A DNA stretch of 64,000 nt. Source: Bombyx mori. Taxonomy: Eukaryota; Arthropoda; Insecta; Lepidoptera; Bombycidae. The stretch is from assembly GCF_030269925.1 (NCBI RefSeq), contig NC_085121.1:12479501-12543500 (forward strand), in the 5' to 3' direction. The notes below the pieces were generated by a model, which saw nothing but the letters and a program-made list of their open reading frames with translations, searched no databases and was not told where the DNA came from. The stretch's first letter is position 1. Each line of letters opens with the position of its first letter. The translations under genes were made by a program, and so were the position numbers. Positions 56,501 to 64,000 of the stretch are shown here, piece after piece.

Positions 56501-59500
56501 TACTGGTAATCGGGAGGCCTTTCCAGTTTCACCATTTGCTTACAGCTGCCCGAGCGCCTCAGAAGACCTAACGGATCTAGGGCAGCTACTTCACGAATGC
56601 ATCTACTACAGGATCGGACCAAAATCCTGTGCGGTAGGCAGCAGATTCGTTGTTCCCCTGGTATTCCTGAAGTCCATGAACGACGGTGACTATACACCAT
56701 CAAGCTAGTCGTGAGCTCGTCCTCTAATTAGAGATTTAAAAGCTGTGTGCTTAGTGCGAGTTTTTCAATGTTCTCGATAGCCTAAAAGTTAGCTCATGTA
56801 TGGAATGGGATTGTTTGCCTACGTTTGCCGGTAGGGGCACTGTTCCAACTGCTTACAAAATTGGGCTAACACACTATCGAGCACGTTAAACAACTCGCAC
56901 TAAGCACTGTACTCTTACTTGATGTCTATTAAGATCCAAATGTGTACCGATATAGTACACAATCCTCTCATCGCTTAGGTTCAATTTGGCCATTTCTCGT
57001 CCGCTCAAGTGCTTAAACAGCGGTCTGTACAATTCTAAAACGCGATACGAAATAGTCGACGTTGGCCGGTCCTGTTTAACGACATACCAAGTAGCAACGA
57101 GTTTTTCGAGCGGTATCTGTAGCATTGCTATTGTTCGCGCCTGAAAAAGTATATGATTTGATATGAAAACTTCTTGCAAACATACCCGATCCTGTGGACC
57201 GAATGGTAAACAGTCGACGTCGCCCTAAGCACGTCATTACGGATCCTCCCGATCTATTAACGGTGCTTTTAGGTACCTCAAGCACCGGTCACCGTTCTCG
57301 CCGTACCCGTCGCTTGCGACGAAGGGCTCGACGAGTAAATTAACCCATAGACACAGCCCACTGAGTTTCTCGTCGGATCTTCTCAGTAGGTTGCGTTTCC
57401 AATCCGGTGGTATATTCTGCGAAGCACTGCTCTTGTTAGGGCCGGTGTTAGCAAGACTCCTGGTTTGAGCCCTGTGAGCTCACCTACTACGGTGAATCTA
57501 GAATAACACCTCGAGGTTACTAGGTAGGAAAAAAAAGTCTTACCCCTTACCCACTTCTCAAACACACATTTTGAACTTGAGCTAATTTCTGTCCTTAAAT
57601 AGTATATTACGCACCAAGGAGCAGATATAAGTTCTAAGGTCTCAAGTATAATTACAATGGCTGCCCCGCCCTTCAAACCGAAATGCATTACTGCTTCACG
57701 GCAGAAATAGGCAGGGTGGTGGTAACTACCCGTGCGGACTCACAAGAGACCGATGACTATTTAATATTTGAAACAGTTAGACTTTCGGCAGTCAATACAA
57801 CAAATTCATTTGAGCGCCTTCTTTTTTTCACTGAGCAAATTGGTAACTGTGTATTTGCCTAGATTAATGTAAATGCACTAAATGCATAATTTATGACACA
57901 CAATGATACATAAACTAAACAACACGCTTTTATAGAAAACTAAACTAAAAAATAGAAAATTAATTTATTGTCAAAAAGCGTGGGGTGCTTTGATGTTATC
58001 CAAATGATAATCTTTCTATTCTTCCTCTTCTCCCTCTTATCTGTCAATAAAATATTTATAACTATTAACACCGTGGACCCCATGCTTTTCTTACAATACA
58101 ATAAAAATCAAACCCGCAAAAATTATAATTTGCGTAATTACTGGTGGTAAGAGGATCTCTCTTGTACGCACGGGTAAGTACCACCACCCTGCCTATTTCT
58201 GCCGTTAAGCAGTAATGCGTTTCGATTTGAAGGGTGGGGCAGCCGTTGTAACTATACTTGAGACCTTAGAACTTATATCTCAAGGTGGGTGGCGCATTTA
58301 CGTTGTAGATGTATATGGGCTCCAGTAACCACTTAACACTAAGTGTGCTGTGAGCTCATCCATCCATCTAAGCAATAAAAAAAAAAAAAAAAACTAGCTT
58401 ACACAACCGACTTCTATAAATTCGTTGAGTCATCTACGATTGACGATTTTACTAATTCGAATTTACTAATTTTCCAAGAAACTTTTCCAAATTTTATTTT
58501 ACTAAAAACCTTCTTCGAATTATTATGTAAATTTAACGATTCCAAGTCCGTACATACAGCCATTCTAAAGTTACTCGCCTACCAATGAACGGCTTATAAA
58601 AATGTTTAAATAATTATTTTGCAAATAATACTACTCCGACTCTGACTCACAGAACGGAGCACATAATCTGGAGGCAAACGGTAAATATCGTTGACATTTC
58701 CATAGACAAAAATCGCGAAAGCATTCACGGCAGTCTGCATGTAATCGTTTGTGATCTTGAGGAGATTCTGGCCGGCTGGCGTAAAATCAGATGGAGGGAG
58801 ATGAACCGCACTTCTGTTGAAGAATAATTCGGAGCTGAAACAAGACGATGAACCTTTTAATTTATTTACATTAAATAGCCTTTATATTCAGAATAAATTA
58901 TAGAAGTCAGTGATTTATATGAAGTTAATGACTTCACTGGTGATAGGGCAATATGCAATACCAAGTTAGTGTGCTTAGTGCGAGTTTTTTAACGTTCTCG
59001 ATAGCGTAAAAGTTAACTCAAATTTGTACGGAGTTGGAAAGTTTGCTTAAGTTTGCCGCTAAGGACGCTGTTCCAACTGCTTACAAATTTGAGTTAACTT
59101 TTACGCTATCGTGAACTTTAAAAAACTGGAACTAAGCACACAGGTGCCAACACCCTGTCTGTTTATACCGTGAAGCAGTGATACGTTTCAGCTTAAAGAG
59201 TTTTTCTATATATATATTTTGCTTAGGTGGGTGGACGAGCTCACAGCCCACCCAGTGTTAAGTGGTTACTGGATCCCATAGACATTTACAACGTAAATGT
59301 GCCACCCACCTTAAGATATAAGTTCTAAGGTCTCAGTATAGTTACAATGGCTGCCCCACCCTTCAAACCGAAATGCCTTCCTGCTTCACGGCAGAAATGG
59401 GCAGGGCGGTGGCACCTACCCGTGCGAACTCACAAGAGGTCCTACCACCAGTAAAAGGTACGTGAGGCTTGGAACGTCCAATGTAGGAGCGCTTACGGTG

Positions 59501-62500
59501 TTGATGTCTATGGGCTCCACTCCACGGTAACCATTTCACTGCCGATCAGTCAATTCAACAAACAATAAGAAAAATACTCACCGTCTCACTTGGCCCGATG
59601 GGTATTGCAATAAGGCATCGTGATGAACTTGTCCATCCGATCCAACTTCTTTCTTCTGGAAGGAGTACCCTTCAGCTGAACATTTAACTTTAGTTTATTG
59701 AGAAATGAGAAAACAACTCGTTGTTAGAGTTTTTGTAATTGAGATAAACTTTGATAATCGCTTCCTCGACAGAGGAAAAATGTCGATAAGTAAATATTTT
59801 TTTCAACGTGCAGTACCGAGGGAGTATCGCCGTCTTATAATTCAACTGTAAAAGTCTGAGTGAGAATGAGTTTGGGCGGACGCCACCATTCAAGATGCGG
59901 TATCAATAAACTTCGTTAATACGAAATTTACAATCGCTTTAAACTTGCGAAAACATAGGTTTTACTTTAACAACTTCATTAATGAAAATTTCATTAAATA
60001 TTATTATTACTTTAAGACATAAACGTGCTTACAAAAGCTCATAACTTCCCCGAGGCACTACATCCATAATAAACTCAAGCCTTATTAAATCCGAGGCGAG
60101 ACATAGGTCATAGGCCAAAATAATATATACGCTGAGATTGCTTACGTAATATGTAACCATATATTCATTTAATCTCGTAGACTGAACATAAGTTTTAACA
60201 TACCTCTTTCTTTCCATTTTTCTCCATAAAGTAAATCCATTATTGTCTTTTCGAATAATTCTAGACTGTCTGTAGTTGAAACAACATAAATTTCATTTTA
60301 ATGTCGTATAAAAATAAATCATGTAAGTACATAATATTCATTTACATACAACCACCTACCCATTATTCTATTCAGCTTATTGATATTGCAATAAACAATA
60401 AAAGATACTATAGTATTTTCATCGGTTGCAGTACTCTTGCGGTTATTTTCTGTTCTAAGTCGTCGTATACAGTGCTATTTCCACCTCGATCTTATTTACT
60501 TAAAATCGTTATAACTAAAATGTATTGTTTTTTGGCTTGCATCTGCCCGATTAGCACACATCCCACTTGGTGTTGAGTAGTAATAGAGCTCGCATGTATC
60601 ACAACACTAAAGCTGACACGGTTCTGGAGACGTGAATACGAAGTATCCTACTTTTTACGCCGGAAAGTTTAACTGACTCGCGGCAGAAATAGGAAGGATG
60701 TCGGAATCTACGCGTGAGGACTCACAATACGCTTAATATTACTGCAGATCGCACAAATTACAAATTCAAGTCTGGTTAGTGTTATAGTGTTAGTTTCTAA
60801 ATTCAAGTTTTACTGGTGGTAGGACCTCTTGTGAGTCCGCGCGGGTGGGTACCACCACCCTGCCTATTTATGCCGTGAAGCAGTAATGAGTTTCGGTTTG
60901 AAGAGTGGGGCAGCCGTTGTAACTATACTTGAGACTTTAGAACTTATATCTCAAGATGGGTGGCGCATTTACGTCGTAAATGTCTATGGGCTTCAGTAAC
61001 CACTTAACACCAGGTGGGCTGTGAGTGTCATCGATCCAGCAATAAAAAAAAAATTCACCTCAGTGTTTTTTCTTCAGTATGTTAATCTTTTGACTGCCCT
61101 GTAGGTCACCGGTGCCCTACGCGGCGCACTGAGAAGTAATTACATATATCGATTTCTGTTACAAAGCACTTGGATTACCTCTTTTTTTTTTTCGGTTAGA
61201 GGGCCGAACCTCCTACGAGGTCCCCGCGCAAAAGGGGCGCGCGGGGTATGTGAGACTCCACGATCTGCATGGTGTTGTGAGCAGACCGCGGGCCCAAGGA
61301 TTTTAGGGCCCACCCACTAAACGACTCCCCTGCACTCTTACACCCAACGTCCGATCCCCTCCGAGGTCAGAACCCGGATGAGGTAGGGGGGCTACCGCGG
61401 TCAACACTACAACCAGACGGCGCGGCTCACCCCAAGGACGCCCAGCCGACGGAGCTTTCGAGGCGAATCGAAGGCTCTGAAACGTCGGGCGTCTCGGTAC
61501 GGCAGCCCGTCGGGCCGCCCAGACGGTGCCGCTGGTGTCCCGGGATACCCCGCTGGACCAGAACCAGCCTGCCGGGTCGGGACGCGATACACCGTCGACC
61601 GGTCGCTCTATTCACTCCACGGCAGCGCGCTAGAGTGCTGGTAGCGCGCCGCGCGGCCTCACCCCCTCAGGTCGCCCCTTGACCTTCACCGGGGGGAGGC
61701 CGCTACCTACAGGGGCCGGGACGTACGGGCGTATTCCCGCCTCCGGCCCCTGGCTCGACGGCGACGGATCGGTGCGGAAAGGTCTTCCCTCTCTTGCTCC
61801 GCCGCCTCCTTCTGCGAGATGGTGGACTCGCAGAAGTCGAGCATCGCCTTCCAGGACGCGTCGCTGCCGAGCATCGTAGCCACGACGCGCGGCAGCGAGA
61901 GGTCCTCACCTATGACCGCGACGAGGGCGGCGCGTTGCTTGTCAAATCCAGAGCAACGCGCCAATGTATGTTCCGCTGTGTCTTCCTCGTCGCGGTCCGC
62001 GCAGTGGTGGCACTGCGCCGTCGGTTCCCTTCCGGCTATCTTAAAGAGGTACCGGCCAAAACACCCATGGCCGGTCAACATCTGCGTCAGCCGGAAGGTG
62101 AGGCATCCGCGGTCGCGGCCCACCCAGTCCGCGAGAACCGGGCGGACCGCCTCGACGGTACGGAGGCCGGCCGACGGGTCCGCCAAGCGGCGAGACCACG
62201 CCTCCAGCACGGACCGCCGAGAGTGGAGCCTCCGCGCTCGAACTACTCCTTCGCCGGGGCGCCCTTCCCCCCTAGAGCGGAGGTCGCTACGCCACCTGTA
62301 ATCGGCAGCGAACGCCTCCGCCTCTAGGTCCCAGGGTGGCGCCCCGGCGAGCTAACACGCCGCCTCGAAGGAGACGGTGCGGTAGCCTCGGATGGCCCTG
62401 ACCGCGATCGCGCGCTGCGGACGTCGCAGCGCAGTCCAGTTCGAGGCCGAGGTACCGAAGACCGGTCACCCCGACCCCGACGCGGACGCCTCCGATCACG

Positions 62501-63497
62501 AGGTGGGCACCCAGAGGCGGCGCTCGTCCCGGCCCGTGAAAAAGCAGGGCCTGGGTTTTGTCGAGCGCCACCTCGAGTCCCAACCGTCGGATCCTTGTGA
62601 CGACGTGTGCCACGCCTGCGCACGCCAGACGGGCAGACTCCAGGAAGTCCCTCCCCGGAGCCACGACCAACGTGTCGTCGGCGTAACAGATTACGACACT
62701 TGGATTACCTAACTTTAGCTTCTTTTGTTTTCTAGTCTTTGAGGTCTCTTAGAAATAGATTAATTATCAGTATCTTCGGATTTGTCTTTCCTAGAGTCTA
62801 CAAGACATTCCGGCGCTTCAGTAACAGATATCGATATAGTTATATCAGTGCGCCACGTAGAGCACAGGTTTGAAGGGTGGGGCAGCCGTTGTAACTATAC
62901 TGGGACCTTAGAACTTATATCTCAAGGTGGGTGGCGCATTTACGTTGTAGATGTCTATGAGCTCCAGTAATCACTTAACACCAGGTCGACTGTGAGCTCG
63001 TCCACCTATCTAAGCAATTCAAAAATAAAGTGTCCTATATGACAGTCAAAACGTTAAGAAACTATTTTCACTTAAATTACTGGTGAAAAACCATTTCCTA
63101 TAAGGTTTTTCTAATGACTGAACATTGAACGCGATTAAGCAATGTCAATACGGTATCCCAATCGCAATTATTGTACTTACATATACTGCGAAACCCACTC
63201 GTGCCCCTTGTGAAATAGCCTCTAAATGTCAAAAGCAATGCAACCTACGCATGTTGCAGTAAACAACAAAGCCCTTGACCAATCAAGAAAACAGTTTTAT
63301 GAAGTCACCAACCACCACAGAAATTATTCGCGAACGTCTCTGACCTTTAGATTTATTCCGATTAAATTTTGCACGGTCTTCGGACGAAACAGTAATGTTA
63401 GTTACATTTCGTGTGTTTGTCATACCGAAAATGATTTTTAGCTGCTCTTCATAATGTGCGTTCGGTGAAATTCTTTTGATTTCGTTGCATCGCTTAT
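50539..63497 (-). CDS. Mesothelin/stereocilin-like protein gene (partial, 5' end outside window)
   Basis: Exons in transcript order: 63345-63497, 60204-60269, 59582-59675, 58651-58834, 56919-57140, 56130-56279, 55928-56014, 54761-54832, 51541-51746 (tentative), 51288-51413, 50539-50727. The phases match at all joins except around the tentative exon. About 510 residues are visible. They form short helical blocks with patterns such as FKHLSGREMAKLNLSDE, ITPSQMAYHMLAGLL, and W-x5-HLGLLLMELDGTDFSAI. This spacing recalls the superhelical repeats of mesothelin/stereocilin proteins. The C terminus is a hydrophobic stretch (ASFIAIPIYIILILIL then stop), like a GPI-attachment signal, which that family also has. 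The family call is pattern recognition without a search. The introns are full of transposons. Confidence 0.6.
50848..51190 (+). repeat. Degenerate full-length-derived Bm1 SINE
   Basis: It retains the tRNA-like head with a B box (GGTGTTCAAATCC, 50907-50919) and 'cccgcaggcagatacc', the 'aattacaatttgcgtaaata' centre and the end 'caggttggccgtgagctctc'. The rest of the body is deleted or heavily changed. It sits in the last intron of the mesothelin-like gene. Confidence 0.6.
51541..51746 (-). CDS. Tentative exon of the mesothelin-like gene
   Basis: A 206-bp open stretch runs from acceptor ccacag|CCG to donor AGTTG|GTATGT and contains a helix-repeat-like block (CTIRPSDLRYLYT). Its start phase fits the preceding exon. 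Its end leaves two bases, which fit the next exon only if that exon starts at 51393 (tttag|C) and not at the stronger-looking 51413 acceptor. Either an alternative acceptor is used, a small exon is missing, or this is not an exon. Confidence 0.4.
51750..51880 (-). repeat. Family D repeat fragment
   Basis: In reverse: 'ttttttaatggctttggtag' + acagacgagctta, then 'ctcatggacgtcagcaatcc' and caggggcacagc. It matches 13226-13375. Confidence 0.5.
51965..52155 (+). repeat. Jockey-clade LINE 3' end, diverged (family B)
   Basis: 'tgaatttctcgccggatctt', 'gcgaagcactgctcttgcta', and an A-rich end at 52147-52155. It has many more substitutions than its neighbours. Confidence 0.6.
52533..53990 (+). repeat. 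Full-length Bm1 SINE interrupted by a hAT element
   Basis: This is the only well-preserved copy here with the tRNA-like head: A box at 52538-52549 (GTGGCCTAACGG), B box at 52582-52592 (GGTGTTCGAAT). The body runs to 52829, resumes at 53851, and ends CTAAGCAATAAAAAA near 53990. The hAT insertion splits it between 'gcagcc' and 'tatacttgag'. Confidence 0.85.
52830..53850. mobile_element. Non-autonomous hAT element, 1021 bp, in Bm1
   Basis: The termini TAGGAGTGGGTGATAT and (inverted) TAGGAGTGGGTAATAT differ at one position. The 8-bp duplications attataac (52822-52829 and 53851-53858) are perfect. Both features define hAT. Both subterminal regions are full of ATATCGAT-type motifs, and the left one holds an 81-bp unit repeated twice (from about 52926). 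The interior contains a 125-codon minus-strand frame (53219-53596) with a hydrophobic N terminus that I do not recognise as a transposase. Confidence 0.85.
54983..55866 (-). mobile_element. 5'-truncated jockey-clade LINE (family C) with target duplication
   Basis: In reverse it has a long poly(T), then 'atgattgaaggattactggt', the family C 3' UTR, and then the C-terminal ~210 codons of the reverse transcriptase frame (stop near 55226, open to the truncated end). Jockey-type landmarks in the protein are KYLGVTLDASMTF, TYASVVFAHAA and LQSRFCRLAVGAPWF. The flanks are gtgtgaaat (54974-54982) and gtgtgaatt (55867-55875), an 8/9 duplication. It lies in an intron 62 bp from the exon at 55928. Confidence 0.85.
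56499..56740. repeat. Family C fragment joined to family D fragment
   Basis: 56499-56620 is a minus-strand family C tip ('ggattactggtaatcgggag', 'cgagcgcctcagaagaccta'). 56620-56740 is plus-strand family D ('gttgttcccctggtattcct', 'gagctcgtcc'). Confidence 0.55.
56745..56907. mobile_element. MITE with long inverted repeats, next to a splice donor
   Basis: Left GTGTGCTTAGTGCGAGTTTT and right 'aactcgcactaagcac' are inverted copies within a ~50-60 bp imperfect terminal repeat. The centre 'tttgccggtaggggcactgt' matches the copies at 7805 and 58969. It ends about 10 bp from the donor of the exon at 56919-57140. Confidence 0.7.
57187..57530 (+). repeat. Jockey-clade LINE 3' end (family B), longest copy
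   Basis: The first ~120 bp encode the end of the RT-associated frame (RRRPKHVITDPPDLL), paralleling RRRPRHVLTDPSDPI of the family C LINE at 54983. The 3' UTR follows, with GAGTTTCTCGTCGGATCTTC and an A-run. This copy shows that family B is a LINE relative of family C, not an independent SINE. Confidence 0.8.
57622..57752 (-). repeat. Bm1-type SINE fragment
   Basis: In reverse from 'agatataagttctaaggtct' to 'gtgcggactcacaagaga'; both ends are missing. Confidence 0.8.
57753..58096. other. Intronic stretch with part of an unassigned repeat
   Basis: 57925-57995 ('aactaaaaaatagaaaa', 'agcgtggggtgctttgatg') matches 46065-46185. The rest is not recognised. Confidence 0.35.
58097..58396 (+). repeat. 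Bm1-type SINE, head-truncated, long A tail
   Basis: From 'caaacccgcaaaaattataa' to CTAAGCAATAAAAA followed by a pure A run. The low divergence and long tail suggest a fairly young copy. Confidence 0.88.
58969..59141. mobile_element. MITE with ~60-bp inverted repeats
   Basis: The left 60 bp (GTGTGCTTAGTGCGAGTTTT ... gttaactcaaatttgta) is repeated inverted at the right end with about four mismatches, leaving a centre of only some 50 bp. It would fold into a near-complete hairpin. No clear target duplication is seen. Same family as 7805-7915 and 56745-56907. Confidence 0.8.
59212..59458 (-). repeat. Bm1-type SINE, 3' half
   Basis: In reverse from 'ttttgcttaggtgggtggac' to 'ggtcctaccaccagtaaaag'. 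Confidence 0.85.
60540..60735 (-). repeat. Degenerate Bm1-like SINE
   Basis: Ordered diverged blocks in reverse: 'cccacttggtgttgagtagt', 'tcgcggcagaaataggaagg', 'tgaggactcacaatacg'. Confidence 0.55.
60806..61052 (+). repeat. Bm1-type SINE, 3' half
   Basis: TTTTACTGGTGGTAGGACCT to 'cagcaataaaaaaaaa'; the last module carries a small change ('tgtcatcgatccagc'). Confidence 0.88.
61181..62696 (-). mobile_element. 5'-truncated R1-clade LINE with perfect 14-bp target duplication
   Basis: The flanks cacttggattacct (61167-61180 and 62697-62710) are identical. In reverse the element ends in an A12 tail and starts inside the reverse transcriptase at the catalytic CYADDTLVV. Downstream come the RT thumb (GLRYLGLELD), a frame break, and a C-terminal zinc motif region (CHHC ... 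HTLARC) preceded by LTGHGCFGRYLF. These landmarks are those of R1-clade elements. The frames at 62287-62670 and 61707-62210 belong to it but are disrupted, so it is dead. Very high GC compared with the surroundings. Confidence 0.88.
62868..63018 (+). repeat. Bm1-type SINE fragment
   Basis: From 'ggtttgaagggtggggcagc' to 'ctatctaagcaattcaaaaa'; it lacks the 5' two thirds. Confidence 0.82.
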
Positions 63498-63639
63498 CTG
63501 AAACATGTAATTAAATATCTAAAACTCATAACGCATAAAGTTATGTGCTACGTAATATATACAAAACTTCAATTTGTTTAGTGCTAAAGAATTAAGGATA
63601 TAACAAAAATTTCTAGATCATTAAAGATTTAATGAAAAA

Positions 63640-64000
63640 CTAGTGGTCCCGCAGTAGTCGAAATTCGACTATAATTAATTGAAATTGTAAGCTTGTGTAC
63701 ACTATTATGATTCTATTTTCAAAGATTATTTCATAAATCACAAATTTCGCCAAGACTACCCTATAGAAAAATATTAATAAAGACAAAAAATATTTAATCT
63801 ATTCTCAATTTGACCACAGACGTCAAGAACAAAAGCTTGACAATAAATAAATAGTATGCATGCGTGTGTGCGTCAAATACATGGTAGTGTAATGTTTTCG
63901 TTATTGATTTAATGTATCTTTTATGCATTATTTAAAAAAAATATGGAAAATTTCATACTCCTCCGTCTTTGCAATTTTCGTAAAAAGGGATACAACGTTT
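63640..64000 (+). repeat. RTE-like repeat (family E), cut by the window end
   Basis: It starts 'ctagtggtcccgcagtagtc' and runs to 'aaaaagggatacaacgttt', about 30 bp short of the family's 3' end. Confidence 0.8.

Noticed and set aside
61679..62712. Several long plus-strand ORFs (up to 177 codons)
   Set aside because: They are antisense shadows of the R1-clade LINE coding region, which has RT and zinc motifs on the minus strand.

Overview
The window looks like nuclear DNA of a moth, most likely a silkworm (Bombyx). It is AT-rich, its genes have introns with consensus splice sites, and it is packed with repeats I recognise as typical of Bombyx: Bm1-type tRNA-derived SINEs, 3' ends of jockey-clade and R1-clade LINEs, RTE-like elements beginning near CTAGCTGACCCGGC, a second tRNA-derived SINE and several MITEs. 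The species call is inference; no database was searched.

Layout. 1-20500 is mostly AT-rich intergenic or intronic DNA with old repeats, two hAT/mariner-type fragments and one candidate host exon (5831-5967). 20506-25301 (minus) is a complete, apparently young Ty3/Gypsy-type LTR retrotransposon: two LTRs that read as identical, a 4-bp target duplication, open gag and pol, and an A AAA AAC slippery heptamer abutting the gag stop. 25306-33460 is repeat-rich, with a mariner-type MITE and a 195-bp MITE nested in an RTE-like copy. 33468-34334 (minus) is a GC-rich first coding exon of a large unidentified host gene whose remaining exons I could not find. 39018-42001 is an intact pogo-like DNA transposon (24-bp inverted repeats, TA duplication) encoding a DD35D transposase with a C-terminal PHD finger.

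47284-63497 is the main host-gene region. A seven-exon gene on the plus strand (47284-50518, 606 codons) encodes a protein with an N-terminal doublecortin (DCX) domain. It converges on a minus-strand gene (stop at 50539-50541, running past the right half of the window) rebuilt here from about eleven short phase-compatible exons. That protein ends in a hydrophobic, GPI-signal-like tail and recalls mesothelin/stereocilin helical repeats. The two stop codons lie about 20 bp apart. The introns of the second gene hold much of the window's mobile DNA, including a four-level nest: jockey LINE > TIR element > Bm1 SINE > hAT element (52170-54690). They also hold a 5'-truncated R1-clade LINE with a perfect 14-bp target duplication (61181-62696).

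There is no operon, CRISPR array or bacterial feature. The genes share no evident pathway; the window mainly records layered transposition around two or three ordinary host genes.
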